From Chryseolinea sp. (GTDB lineage Bacteria > Bacteroidota > Bacteroidia > Cytophagales > Cyclobacteriaceae), in NCBI GenBank assembly GCA_025923195.1, contig JAICGJ010000036.1, positions 1-37,878 of the forward strand: DNA of 37,878 nucleotides. The letters are read 5' to 3'. The notes under the pieces are model-generated. The model was not told the DNA's origin. It saw nothing but the letters and a program-made list of their open reading frames with translations, and did no database searches. This document shows, one piece after another, positions 1 through 10,000 of the stretch. Each line of letters starts with the position of its first letter. The stretch's first letter is position 1. A program made the translations under genes and the position numbers.

Positions 1-1
1 A

Positions 2-244
2 TTCACCATTGCCAAGGGACACTATGTGGTGGTCGGTGTGTTTAGCATCATGGACCATTCAACGAAGTTCACCAAACAACTTCTAAGAGAGGGTTATGAT
101 GTGAATGTTGCCTTGAATCCTAAGAATAAGTACTACTACGTGTACATTTTCTCAACGTATGACCTGGAGGAGGCACGCAAAGTGCGAAATCAATACAGGT
201 GGAAAAACTTATTTAAGGAAGCTTGGGTGTTTACCATGGAGTAA
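2..244 (+). CDS. SPOR-domain protein, C-terminal end (5' truncated by window)
   Basis: The frame is open from the window edge and ends at a stop at 242-244, so only the last 80 residues are present. They read GHYVVVGVFSIMDHSTKF followed by the pattern of a SPOR domain: two beta-alpha-beta halves, with NKYYYVYIFSTYDLEEARK as the second half. SPOR domains bind denuded peptidoglycan glycan strands. In Bacteroidota, domains of this kind are often fused to the C-terminus of PorP/SprF-type T9SS membrane proteins or OmpA-like proteins. That identity is inferred, because the diagnostic N-terminal part lies outside the window. The T9SS substrate at 7057 fits such a neighbour. Confidence 0.7.
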   Translation, partial: FTIAKGHYVVVGVFSIMDHSTKFTKQLLREGYDVNVALNPKNKYYYVYIFSTYDLEEARKVRNQYRWKNLFKEAWVFTME

Positions 245-267
245 ATGCTCCTCGAAGGGCTGCCAGT

Positions 268-296
268 GCTATCACCAACGTTAATAAGGTGATGGC
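268..296. terminator. Possible hairpin between convergent genes
   Basis: Arms 268-276 and 288-296 form a 9-bp stem with one T-G wobble around an 11-base loop. It lies 24 bases after the stop of the SPOR gene and before the converging gene ending at 364. There is no T-run, so it is at most a weak or factor-assisted terminator. Confidence 0.25.
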
Positions 297-363
297 GTAC
301 CGAGCCCGCGAGCGATGTGTTCATTCGGGTAATACCACCCCTGTCTGGGGCTGCTATCATGAC

Positions 364-948
364 TCATATTCTTTCTATATCTTCAATTAATTTTTTAATA
401 TCATTCAAGAAACATTCGTGATATCGCTCGAAGTTGCTTGCTACGTCTATGGTCGAAGTAATGACGGTCTCGAGCAGCGAAATTTTTCTTGCTATTTGTT
501 CGAAAGAATCTTCATATTCCGCAAGTGATTTTGTTTGGCCGCTTTGCTTATTCTTGCCATCCAAAATTGTTTCTTTTATTTCATTCCGCTTTGCATGAAA
601 TTTTTCTTTCAACTTGGTCATATGGGTTTCGATCAACAGTTTTTGTTCTTTGGAGAAACCGATAAATGCTTCCAAAACAAGCTGCCTATTCAAATTCATT
701 TTGGAACTCAGTACTATTTTAGGAAGTAAGGTGTGGTCCTTCAGTTCAAGAACTAGATCACCAAAGTCTTCAATTCTAGTCTTAAGAACTATCTTATCTT
801 CTGTTTCTTCAATCGAATACGGAACGAGTTTAGCGGGCCTCGCATATTTTTTGATTAAGATTACGGATTCATGGAATTGCCAGGTGTTAAAATTTTCCTG
901 CCAGGTGTTTGATAATAGAATTTTAATGAGACTAGAGTGGCTTTTCAT
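364..948 (-). CDS. Hypothetical coiled-coil protein, 194 aa
   Basis: Not recognised. The reading frame has an ATG start and a normal amino-acid profile. It has no signal peptide and no membrane segment, so it is probably cytoplasmic. The first 80 residues look like a mixed alpha/beta region. Residues 85-194 are rich in Lys and Glu with heptad-like spacing (KLKEKFHAKRNEIKETIL, then FEQIARKISLLETVI), predicting long helices and possibly a coiled coil. It stands alone, convergent with the SPOR gene and preceded by almost 600 bases with no clear gene. An overlapping 79-residue frame at 932-1171 on the same strand is not convincing. It could be a lineage-specific orphan or part of a degraded accessory insertion. 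Confidence 0.55.
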   Translation of the reverse strand: MKSHSSLIKILLSNTWQENFNTWQFHESVILIKKYARPAKLVPYSIEETEDKIVLKTRIEDFGDLVLELKDHTLLPKIVLSSKMNLNRQLVLEAFIGFSKEQKLLIETHMTKLKEKFHAKRNEIKETILDGKNKQSGQTKSLAEYEDSFEQIARKISLLETVITSTIDVASNFERYHECFLNDIKKLIEDIERI

Positions 949-1523
949 AACTTACATTTCTTCCCGTCGTATGCAAATGTTCAAGTGCCGGCGTAACACT
1001 GAGTAGTTCTAGTGACTTCAGTGCAAATAGTAGTGCATGCAATCCAGCAAACTTGCTCATGAAAAGCAGCCTTGGACGTTGAGCGTCCTTGCCCAAATAC
1101 GATCGGTTCCAGTTCCTGAGTCTCGTACAACGTCCTGATTTTTCAAGGAATACCTTTAGCACTGCAAACATCTATGAAAAAATATATGTGATGGATTGAC
1201 AATAAGGTTTCCATAGGAAGGAAACCTACCTAGCAATGGGAGGACCCCAATTATACTTTAACTCAGTCCTTGACTAACAGGTAATTCATTACTTAAACAT
1301 AAAAAAACCAATTGTTATTTCAAAAATTAGATGGATTGTTCAATTTCTGGTACCCAATAAACCGACTGGGATGTAATCTACACTCCTACTTGAACTAACT
1401 TCATAATAAAACAAATCGAACCGTTAGAAATAATATTTCTCACACTGTGGAAATTTTGATAAGTTATAAAAGGTGATTATTATCTTTACCACAGTTAATA
1501 ATATTCATTTGGGTTGATTACTA
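949..1523. other. Intergenic stretch without a convincing gene
   Basis: AT-rich DNA. A 79-residue frame at 932-1171 on the minus strand is basic, overlaps the next gene and resembles nothing known. On the minus strand AACATTTG at about 970-977 is one mismatch from a TAnnTTTG -7 element for the gene starting at 948. No tRNA, repeat or IS end was seen. Confidence 0.4.
1456..1488 (+). promoter_or_regulatory. Possible Bacteroidota-type promoter
   Basis: TTG at 1456-1458, 22 bases, then TATCTTTA at 1481-1488, one mismatch from TAnnTTTG. It lies 35 bases before the GTG of the small frame at 1524, which is the main reason to keep that frame. Confidence 0.25.
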
Positions 1524-1748
1524 GTGGACGGCCTTAAACATATAGAAATCGATACGTCTTGGGTTATAGAGTATGATAACTATCTCAGGCATTTCTCATT
1601 GGAGCATAAAACATTCAAGGAAAAGCTAGACCTTGCATCGTATAAACAAATGCCTGTCTCAGATGCTCATACTCTAACACTGACAAATGTGTATCATGTG
1701 ATTAAGTCAAAAAGGCCCGTTCAGAATATTTATAAACGTCCCATATAG
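1524..1748 (+). CDS. Small hypothetical protein, 74 aa (doubtful)
   Basis: GTG-started frame of 74 residues. It has no signal peptide, membrane segment or recognised motif. The composition is mixed and plausible for a protein (contains SWVIEYDNYLRHFSLEHK). Support is limited to its length in an AT-rich region and a possible promoter 35 bases upstream. It could equally be a remnant of a larger decayed gene or chance. Confidence 0.22.
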   Translation: MDGLKHIEIDTSWVIEYDNYLRHFSLEHKTFKEKLDLASYKQMPVSDAHTLTLTNVYHVIKSKRPVQNIYKRPI

Positions 1749-1862
1749 GGCCACAGGTCGATGATCATACGAGCGTTCGTGCAACGCAATATGGATACGT
1801 CCAAGTCTAGGATTTAGTATCTGCAGCACACTGCCAGGTTAAAAATAGGGAACTTCATTACA

Positions 1863-1994
1863 ATGAGGCCACTGAATAATCTATTATATATTCCATTGGG
1901 TGCGATAATCATGTTATTAGCTATGGCGTGCTTGTCTGCGCATCAATTTCAGACAGATTTGCTACAACGTTCCCAATTGTATTGCTCTCGATAG
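1863..1994 (+). CDS. Very small membrane/exported peptide, 43 aa (doubtful)
   Basis: An ATG frame of 43 codons encodes two basic or polar residues, then a hydrophobic segment (LLYIPLGAIIMLLAMAC), then a short polar tail. This resembles a signal anchor or a weak lipobox (LAMAC, with Met at -2, which is unusual). No promoter or homologous family is visible, and the frame is short enough to occur by chance. It is recorded because the hydrophobic/polar layout is typical of small exported peptides. Confidence 0.2.
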   Translation: MRPLNNLLYIPLGAIIMLLAMACLSAHQFQTDLLQRSQLYCSR

Positions 1995-2061
1995 GGGGAT
2001 GATACAATTTTGAATTCCAGCTCGCACAATAAAAACGATAGCCTGTCGATTATTGGGATAC

Positions 2062-4530
2062 TCACCTGTAGTAGATCACATTGCAATCAGGGATCCTGCT
2101 TTTGAACTTATCCACTTCCTTGCTATTCACTCTTGTGTTGTAACATTTCAGTGTCTTCAAGGGCAGACCAAAAAGTGGCTCTAGCTTCTTCACATTTGTG
2201 TTGGAGCAATCCAAGGACTCTAGCGATAAGTTTTCCAGCGGACCTAAATTGCTTGCCTGAGTACCTGAACAGTTTAACTCCTTCAAATTCTCAAGTGAGC
2301 TTAACGGCCGTAAGTCTTCCACAGCGGTATTCGATATGTCAAGCCGGCTGAGATTTTTTAAACTGCTCAAAGGCGTGAGGTCGTTTAGGGGGCTGTTAGT
2401 GGCATGTAAAACCCTTAGCGACTCCATAGAGGCAAGTGGTGTAATGTCGGAAAGGGAGGTGCCTGAAAAATTTAATTCTTCAAGTCTAACGAACACTCCT
2501 AATGTTGACAGCTCATCAATCGCTGCATCTTTAAATTGAATGGTCTTAAGTTCTACAAGTTTGTGTAAGTCTTCCTTCCTAGACTTATTGTTAATCTTTA
2601 CCTGGGCATTGAACACTCCCTTCCAGTTCTCTGGCAACTCATTCCACCAAGTTAACAATGTATCAGTTTTGTAAACCACAAGACAATCAGAATTCTTTGT
2701 TAAGAATTCCCGAACGTGATCATCTTGAATCCCTGTTCCATCGGCGTAAACAGTTTTAAGTGCTCTCAGATCATAGAGTGGATCCAACGCCTGAATTTTG
2801 CTGTTGTCGGCTTTGAGAACCAACAAATTACTGAATTGTCGTGCTATCGAAATATCACTGATGTCAGTATTGCTGATATCAAGAATCTTAATTCGTTTAT
2901 GCTCTTGTAAGGGCGATAAATTAGTAGTGCCGGTTCCGCTAACCACAATTGATTGTAGCTTCTGCAGTCTTTGCAACGGCTCTATATCCTTCACTCCACT
3001 ATTGTCAGCAACATTGATAGAATCAAGATTTGTTATTTTTGCCAACTCTTCGTTGGTAGGAACTGAGCCGGTCTTTGCTGCATCTCGCAAAACCTGTTGC
3101 CAGGCTATGGGCAAGGAATCCCACCACCCTTTCAAATCTTTGGAGTCATAAATCACTAGTACTCCCTTTTTGCCTGCCATAAAGGAATCGGCCATAGCGC
3201 GGTTGATCTGCGTTTGATCGCAATAAATTCTCTCAATATTCGGTAAGTCCTGGAGTGCACTTAAATCCGTGATCATAGTCTGATTCACATGAAGGATTCT
3301 CAAGTTCACTAGTTCACTAAGCGGTTTGATAAAGGAAACCTGCGTGCTGTCGAGCCTCAACACTGTCAAATTTTTCAAGCCCCTCAGAGGACTTACATTC
3401 TGGACAAGCGATCTTGATGCATTAACTTCGCTCAAATTCGTTAATGAATCTATTGGCGATAAATTGGCGATCTGAGTAGCCTCAAGATTCAAATATTTTA
3501 ATGCGACTTGATTGCTAAGAACGTTAAAATCCGTCACCAAAGTCTTACTGATATCCAGGTGCTCTAGCCGTGTCATTCTTTCGAGCACCGAAATGTCAGA
3601 AACAGGTGTTCGATCAAGTTTCAGCTTTGTTAATTTATCAGAATACTTCAGGGCGGAGATATCGTCAACATTAGTATTCGACAGATCGAGTTCTACGAGC
3701 TCAGTTAGGTTTCTGATGGGACTAAGGTCCGTTACGTTGGTATTGGCCAGACTTAGAACCTGCAAACTGGAGAGTTGCGATAGTGGCTCGATATCCGTGA
3801 TGTATTGATTGTTGCTAAGATCTAGCGCTTCAATAGACGAAATGTTTTTTATATCAGCAAGATCGACACTATCAGTGATATTCAACTTTCGCTGAAATAT
3901 GGATTGCCATTCGAACGATAATTCCTTCCACCAATTAAGCAATGCTTCCTTCTCATCAAATTCGTTGGTGTAAATACTCACTATTTTCAGATCCTGATCC
4001 TTAGGATCGAAGTTCACTTCCACATAACGAGGAATGGTATTATTGACCAGCTTACCTTCCACCGAGGTGCCCTGCATGTTGCGCAGGAGTGAAACTTTAT
4101 AAAACAGGCGATCGTTGGCATTGACCTTTCCCTGGATGTCTTTAATGGTGAATTCAAACTTCAGATCCTCGTAGAAAAAATCCACATCCTTCAGGTATGC
4201 TTGCACATCTTTGTTCGTGATTACGTTGCGTTTTTCTACAAGATCGTCTTCGATTTGAACTTTCGCATCTCGAAATATCTTTGTATAACTCTCCGTGATA
4301 AGGACATCTTTGTCACGGGCTGACGTAGTTGCACTTCCAAGTGTATTGAGAACATACTCGAGAAAAGCTATCATGTCTTTCACTTTTTGTTCGTGTTTTT
4401 TTGTATCAGGCTTTGCCTGTTGAGCCTGAATATCCGCGACCAGGATCAACACAAAAAAAACAGACAGCATCCACCATCTATTTTGTCTCATAGTAGACAT
4501 ACTTTCTGAGAAGGTTTTTTTCAGACTCAT
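2062..4530 (-). CDS. Exported leucine-rich repeat protein with three WW-headed modules, 822 aa
   Basis: A signal peptide or anchor lies near residues 15-37 (RWWMLSVFFVLILVADIQAQ). It is followed by an unknown domain to about residue 195 and then SDS22/internalin-like leucine-rich repeats of about 22 residues, of the type LxxLxxLxLSNTxVxDISPL. The LRRs come in three blocks. Each block is introduced by the same short module, W-W-x-x-L-x-x-x-W-x-x-[IV]-[FL], at residues about 200, 469 and 628. LRR surfaces of this type bind proteins or glycans, but the partner is unknown. It is the last gene of a four-gene operon and overlaps the 3' end of the gene before it. Three ATGs are possible (4530, 4500, 4491): the two inner ones give a more usual signal-peptide length and a shorter overlap. 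It probably acts in the periplasm or on the outer membrane. No T9SS sorting domain is visible. Confidence 0.85.
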   Translation of the reverse strand: MSLKKTFSESMSTMRQNRWWMLSVFFVLILVADIQAQQAKPDTKKHEQKVKDMIAFLEYVLNTLGSATTSARDKDVLITESYTKIFRDAKVQIEDDLVEKRNVITNKDVQAYLKDVDFFYEDLKFEFTIKDIQGKVNANDRLFYKVSLLRNMQGTSVEGKLVNNTIPRYVEVNFDPKDQDLKIVSIYTNEFDEKEALLNWWKELSFEWQSIFQRKLNITDSVDLADIKNISSIEALDLSNNQYITDIEPLSQLSSLQVLSLANTNVTDLSPIRNLTELVELDLSNTNVDDISALKYSDKLTKLKLDRTPVSDISVLERMTRLEHLDISKTLVTDFNVLSNQVALKYLNLEATQIANLSPIDSLTNLSEVNASRSLVQNVSPLRGLKNLTVLRLDSTQVSFIKPLSELVNLRILHVNQTMITDLSALQDLPNIERIYCDQTQINRAMADSFMAGKKGVLVIYDSKDLKGWWDSLPIAWQQVLRDAAKTGSVPTNEELAKITNLDSINVADNSGVKDIEPLQRLQKLQSIVVSGTGTTNLSPLQEHKRIKILDISNTDISDISIARQFSNLLVLKADNSKIQALDPLYDLRALKTVYADGTGIQDDHVREFLTKNSDCLVVYKTDTLLTWWNELPENWKGVFNAQVKINNKSRKEDLHKLVELKTIQFKDAAIDELSTLGVFVRLEELNFSGTSLSDITPLASMESLRVLHATNSPLNDLTPLSSLKNLSRLDISNTAVEDLRPLSSLENLKELNCSGTQASNLGPLENLSLESLDCSNTNVKKLEPLFGLPLKTLKCYNTRVNSKEVDKFKSRIPDCNVIYYR

Positions 4531-5308
4531 TTTTTACCTTAACGAGATTGGATATCAGCCACCCCGTGTTGTAGCCCGACCTGTTGAATTGAGAAACCTC
4601 AAAATACCACCCATCGATTTGAAAGAAGTGAAATTTTACCTCATTGACGGTTCTGAATTTAAGATTGCCCTTCTTGACTTCATACAAAAAGACAGAAAGG
4701 TGATCGGGCACGAACTTTTTGAGGGTAAACTGCCCTACGCTATCTGCATTACTAAAGGCCTTTCTAAGGTTCATGAAGTCCAGTTCATGACTTAAGGGGT
4801 GCAGAAATTTTCCAACCTTAACAGTATCCCTGTCAAATGAAGCTTTGAATATATCGGCGTAGACTTTTCCAATCACCCAACGGGTACCCTGATGGTGTTT
4901 TTCCAGCTCCATAAACAGGGTGACGGGCACATCCTTTCCATTCATCACAAACGTGGTATGAACCTCTGAAAACCAATTGCCCCCATGAAAATTTAGGATA
5001 ACTGGTTTGTCCTTATTAAGGACATCCTTCGCGAATTGTACCTTCAAGTCCTGCGCAATACCGCTGTTGCTTGCATCGAACAAAATCCCAATATACTTGC
5101 GCCTTAATCTTTCACTTCTATATTGTTTGTCCTTTGGATAATAACGTTCACCTTTTTCATCTTCCTCTCCATTGAATCGCCGGAAAAACTGATTGACCTG
5201 CTTATTTTCCGCGTAGAGTCTGCTCTCGTCGTCCATATCGTCCACAAGCTGGGCTTGCAGACCATGGGACAAAAACAATGTTGTGATAAAGACAAAACTT
5301 AACTTCAT
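4478..5308 (-). CDS. Exported protein of unknown function, 276 aa
   Basis: An N-terminal signal peptide (KLSFVFITTLFLSHGLQAQ) predicts export, and the mature part is soluble and rich in charged and aromatic residues. No known domain was recognised. The start ATG overlaps the stop of the preceding gene as ATGA (5305-5308), so translation is coupled. Its own 3' end overlaps the start of the LRR gene. Blocks such as KYIGILFDASNSGIAQDLK and WYFEVSQFNRSGYNTGWLI look conserved and structured. In the operon it probably works with the lipoprotein and the LRR protein in one envelope complex, which is inference from gene order only. Confidence 0.75.
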   Translation of the reverse strand: MKLSFVFITTLFLSHGLQAQLVDDMDDESRLYAENKQVNQFFRRFNGEEDEKGERYYPKDKQYRSERLRRKYIGILFDASNSGIAQDLKVQFAKDVLNKDKPVILNFHGGNWFSEVHTTFVMNGKDVPVTLFMELEKHHQGTRWVIGKVYADIFKASFDRDTVKVGKFLHPLSHELDFMNLRKAFSNADSVGQFTLKKFVPDHLSVFLYEVKKGNLKFRTVNEVKFHFFQIDGWYFEVSQFNRSGYNTGWLISNLVKVKNESEKNLLRKYVYYETK

Positions 5309-5889
5309 GCACTAGTTTCACTCACCCTGATATCACCCAGCAACACATCCCAAAACTCGATCGTCCTTCCTTGAATTTGAGTCTTCTTTCTTTCAACGTA
5401 AATGGTAATGTCCTTTTTGGTAGTATCCTTATACTTTAAGCCGTCATCGGATTCGCCTTCGAATCGCTGATAAATTGTTACGACTCCAACATACCGGCCG
5501 TCGGGTTGTCTCTCGAGATCACTTATATAGTGGATGTCATACCACGAAATAGTAACGCGATCATAGTTCAACGCCATGAGTCTCTCAAAATATTTCCGGA
5601 CCTTGTAATAATTGATCTCCTTCCTGTTCAACGAAGAAACACCCATCTCGCTGTCAGGCGCAAATAGCTCTTCGGCCCGGTCCATCACCCGGGTTGCTTC
5701 TGAGAACGGAGTCTTTTTATTTCCGATAATGCTAATGTATTTGCTTAGGTCCCTGACTTTTTCCAGGGCCAGGGAATCGATTGCTTGTTTTCTTGCCGGG
5801 CTTATGTCAGCGTTCTGCGCTGATGCAAAGGATGCGATGGCCAGAACAATCAACAGAGAGGAAATAGATTTATAATTAAGCATGTTCAT
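5305..5889 (-). CDS. Exported protein of unknown function, 194 aa
   Basis: A signal peptide (residues about 5-25, ISSLLIVLAIASFASAQ) precedes a small soluble domain. The central part (FERLMALNYDRVTISWYDIHYISDLE) and the beta-rich C-terminal part (GRYVGVVTIYQRFEG) suggest an alpha+beta fold of the NTF2-like or cystatin-like kind, but this is only an impression. It lies 17 bases after the lipoprotein gene and overlaps the next gene by ATGA. An export signal on each of the four gene products argues for a shared periplasmic role. Confidence 0.75.
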   Translation of the reverse strand: MNMLNYKSISSLLIVLAIASFASAQNADISPARKQAIDSLALEKVRDLSKYISIIGNKKTPFSEATRVMDRAEELFAPDSEMGVSSLNRKEINYYKVRKYFERLMALNYDRVTISWYDIHYISDLERQPDGRYVGVVTIYQRFEGESDDGLKYKDTTKKDITIYVERKKTQIQGRTIEFWDVLLGDIRVSETSA

Positions 5890-5906
5890 TGTTTGTTTGA
5901 ATATAA

Positions 5907-6440
5907 TTATTGCTGTTTTACCAGTTCCACTTCGGTTATTTTACCCGATGGATCAAACTGAAGATTTCCAATTTTGTCGGCGGGCTTCTTCTGATCCTTT
6001 AAATAATTGAGATAATTTTTGATTGTTGTTGGCTTGTCGTAGTCTTTCTGACCACCCGCTTCATGGATAACGATAAGGACAGGCGTATCGGGAGACGCAA
6101 AGAGGGTCAACGCCTCATTGATGCTGCTATTAGCCGAGGCCGCATTACCTGAGCCTGAAATTGCACCGAAGTATTCCTCCAGTTTAGCCTTAGGATTTTT
6201 CGTGTTCGCTTCTGCTGCCGCTCGCTTGGCAGCCTCCTCTTCAGCCTCCCTCTTGCGCCTCGCTTCTTCCTCCTGTTGCTTCTTTAAGGCAGCAGCTTCC
6301 TGTTCCATCCTGGCTTTCTCTGCTGCAGCCGCAGCCTCAGCGGCCTTCTTTTTACTTTTACAACCAGCCCCTACTGCCATAAGCGTGACAAACAGGGCCA
6401 GCATTATCAATCTTGAAGAATTACGAATTACTTGTATCAT
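5907..6440 (-). CDS. Lipoprotein with Ala/Glu/Lys-rich coiled coil, 177 aa
   Basis: A signal sequence ends in a lipobox (VGAGC, Cys at residue 27) and is followed directly by SKKK. A long, almost uninterrupted helix rich in Ala, Glu, Lys and Arg spans residues about 30-80 and resembles a TolA/OmpA-associated stalk. The C-terminal domain (residues about 90-177) is small, with a clear beta strand (TPVLIVIHEAG) and a helix (TTIKNYLNYLKDQKK). It is the first gene of the four-gene operon. The lipid anchor plus extended stalk suggests a spacer that presents the C-terminal domain to partners in the periplasm. Function unknown. Confidence 0.75.
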   Translation of the reverse strand: MIQVIRNSSRLIMLALFVTLMAVGAGCKSKKKAAEAAAAAEKARMEQEAAALKKQQEEEARRKREAEEEAAKRAAAEANTKNPKAKLEEYFGAISGSGNAASANSSINEALTLFASPDTPVLIVIHEAGGQKDYDKPTTIKNYLNYLKDQKKPADKIGNLQFDPSGKITEVELVKQQ

Positions 6441-7056
6441 CTCTGGTTCTGGTTTTATTATATTATAGTGGACGTTATGTTTTAATAATTATTATGCCAA
6501 GTTTTGAACGCTCGAAGGTAAAAAAACTAAACGAACTCGCCGCCATGCTGTTACATATGCGCAATATGCGAAAAGATGTGCTGAAAAAATTAGCACACAC
6601 AATAATTTATGCTTAGCCGCTATCGATTGACCGATTTGCTTCTCGCACTTAGCGGATAGGCGGCCATTACGACTGATTTGCCACTTGCATTTAAGAAAAA
6701 TTCTGCAGTCTTAATGTGATCGAAGCAATAAAAAATGACACAAAATACAAAAAGGTGAGATAGGTGATTTCACATACATCAAATGGCCTGGCGCTAATTA
6801 TTTTGGTCCCAATTATATGCCGTTGACCCTAGTATAGGGCATCTTATCGATGCGTATTTTTTATGTAGCCCCGTACAAGCGAAATTGGAATTCGTTAGCA
6901 CATATATTTTTTTGATTCCTGTTACTGAAACAGCGAGAAAGATCTGGTGTTAACAGACCCGAAAAATATTAAGTTAATATCGCATGTTCTACTTCCCATT
7001 CAACACTTTATAAGTGTTAATGAATTTCACTAAAAATTTTATTAAACTTAAGAGAG
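6441..7056. other. Divergent intergenic region
   Basis: About 600 bases between the divergent LRR operon and the T9SS substrate gene, so it should hold promoters for both. No clear TAnnTTTG element was found on either side. A TATAAT-like stretch on the minus strand near 6463-6472 is the best candidate for the LRR operon. A 67-residue frame at 6413-6616 overlaps the lipoprotein start and is not convincing. Confidence 0.4.
7002..7018. promoter_or_regulatory. Inverted repeat upstream of the T9SS substrate gene
   Basis: AACACTT, TAT, AAGTGTT: a perfect 7-bp inverted repeat with a 3-base centre, ending 38 bases before the ATG at 7057. Its symmetry and position suit an operator for a dimeric regulator. 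No regulator can be assigned. Confidence 0.3.
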
Positions 7057-10000
7057 ATGAATAGGATACTACTGGTAATATTGTTTGTAGTCAGCGTTTG
7101 TGAATTACTTGCAAGAGATTATTTCGTGGGTGGACCGGGAGCCTCTGATAACAATCCGGGTACTGCCGCACAACCGTTTGCAACAATACAAAAAGCAGCA
7201 AGTGTAGCAGTAGCGGGTGACGTCGTTAAAATCCGTTCTGGTATATATCGCGAAACCATAGTTGTAGCAAATTCAGGAAGTGCGGGAAATCCCATAACTT
7301 TTCAACCGGACCAAAGTGCCACCGTACTCATCAGCGGACTCAACGTGATAGATAACAACGGATGGACGGTACATAATGGAAATATTTATAAGAAAACGAT
7401 TACCCTGCCTGTTAACGGGTTTAACACTTCAACGACCAGGCCGGCAGGGCTAGAGAATAGCAATACGATTATTTACGCCAACCAGATTTTCAAAGACGGC
7501 GAAATGATGTTTGAAGCCAGGTGGCCTAAGGTTAATACATTCGCTGACCTATTTGATAGAAGCAAACTCAGACAACGGTCGGATATACTTGTTTGGGAAC
7601 CTGGATATCTGCAGGATAATGGATTGCCGCTTCCCGCTCCAGGATTAGTAGGTGCTACAATAGTTTCAAACGGTTGGTTTATGACGGAAACTAAGACCAT
7701 TACATCTCATTCGGGAAACCAGCTTAACCACGCCAACATTTGGGATAATACTATGACGGGAAAGTGGAGCCGTAAACGTTATTATCTCACGGGCAAACTT
7801 GCCTTGCTCACACAAGCTAAAGAATGGCATTACGAAAATGGCACGCTCTACTTCTGGCAGCCCGGCGGAGGCATGCCTTCCGGAACAATCGAATATAAGG
7901 CGAGAAACTGGGCTTTTGATATTCGTGGTAAGTCTAATATCACAATTGCCGGATTGACATTCAAAGGTTGTGACCCGGCGGTTGGTAATGGCGCAAGTGT
8001 TAACACTATTATTGATAATATTCGCGCATCATACATGAATCACCATGTAAGGCATGACGTTTGGGAGTGGCAGGGTGTCGGTATGTCAAAGATGTTTGGT
8101 ATCAAATTGTTGGGCGCGAACAGCGTAATCAAGAACAGTGAGTTGCATTCCTCCGGCTCGTCGGGAGTATGGTTAGGTCCAAATTGCAGGGCTGAAAACA
8201 ACTTAATGCACGATATCGGTTACGTTGGTTATTGGGCTAATCCAATAAGTTTGTGGGATCGGGACGGAGGACAGGTTATAACCAAAAATACCATATATCG
8301 AACCGGAAGATCGTGCTTTGACTTTGGTTACAACTGGAACGGACAACATTTAAACGTTGAGGTAAGCTATAACGATTTCTCGCAATATGGTCTCATTAGT
8401 CAGGACGTCGGAGCTACGTATGTTTGGGGTCAATGCGTTTTGACTGGATTGAACTATCATCATAACTGGATACATGACAGCGGTGCTCCCGATGGACCTG
8501 AGGTGGGTATCAACGTTGGTATTTACTTTGACCAGTCCACGGGCCCTGGAAATATCCATCATAATGTAACATGGAATTGCGGGGCTGCTGATTTGTATCA
8601 CGAAACAAATAATGAGACCCGTCATTCAGGCGCAGAGTTGAATATATATAACAACACCTTTGCAAACGTCGGAGGCCCTTACCCAAGATCTTACGTGACT
8701 TACAGAGCGACTCCACTGGATGTTCAAAGAAACAATATTTACAGGAGTCAACTCATTTTTGCAACAGGATCTTCGGGAAATGTCGCATACGCATTATTCC
8801 CACAAGTAAATCCGCAGTTTGTTGGTACCGGGCAAGGTGGTTTAGTATACCAATTGAGAGCCGGTTCTCCGGCGATCAACGCCGGTGTAGTAATACCAGG
8901 ATACACAGACGGCAGCGTAGGTGCACCTGATATAGGAGCTTATGAATTCGGTGGTCCAGCCTGGGTTCCGGGATATACGCCAGTTCCCTTTGGTAACCAA
9001 GCTGCAAATACACCTCCCACTGGCGCGATCACTGCTCCAGCCAACAATGCAACGTTCGCGCAAGGTTCACCCATTACTATCACTGCAAGTGCTTCGGATG
9101 CCAATGGATCGGTAGCTAAGGTAGAATTCTTCAGTGGTACCACAAAACTGGGAGAAGATGCTACCAGTCCTTATAGCTTTGTATGGAATGGCGCAGCTAC
9201 CGGAACTCATTCACTTACCGTAAAAGTAACCGATAACCAAAACGCCGTAGGAACTTCCGCGGCTATATCAATAACTGTTAACACGAATACCACTCCTACT
9301 GTGGCGATAACTGCGCCTGCCAACGCTGCAACATTTGACACCGGCGTACCCATTACGATTTCTGCAACGGCTGCCGATGCTGATGGCTCTGTGACCAAGG
9401 TGGAGTTCTTTAGCGGAACGACGAAGCTTGGTGAAGACCTAACAAGTCCTTACAGTTTCGTTTGGAATACTGCAACAGCGGGAGGCTATTCCATAACAGC
9501 GAAGGCCACCGACAATCAAAATAGTGTTGCGACATCAACTGCGATAGACATCACGGTCATTAATGTAGCTAAGAAGCCTAAGGTATCAATGTCACGTCCG
9601 GGTAACAGCGCCAAGTTCACAATCGGTGAGCCCATCACACTCACTGCGCTAGCCACGGATGATGATGGTACTATAACCAAGGTTGAATTCTTTAGTGGGA
9701 CAACAAAGTTGAGCGAGGATTTAACAAGCCCCTATAGTTTTATCTGGGGGAACGCGGCGGCCGGTGACCATAGCCTTACTGCAAAGGCCACTGATAATGA
9801 CAACAATACTACAATCTCTGCCGCTGTTTTGATCAATGTTGGTACCAATAGCCCTCCAGTTGTATTAATTACTGCCCCTTTAACTGGCGCTCAAATTATG
9901 AGCGGGAACGCAATTTCAATTACAGCATCAGCGTCAGATGCCAATGGAGCGGTAGCAAAGGTCGAATTCTTTAGCGGTACCACCAAGCTGGGTGAAGACT

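Noticed and set aside
932-1171. 79-residue minus-strand frame overlapping the coiled-coil gene
   Set aside because: Overlaps the next gene's start by 17 bases, very basic, no domain, no promoter, and its sequence looks like random translation.
6831-6841. CCCTA-x-TAGGG short inverted repeat in the divergent gap
   Set aside because: Only 5-bp arms; expected by chance in this length of sequence.
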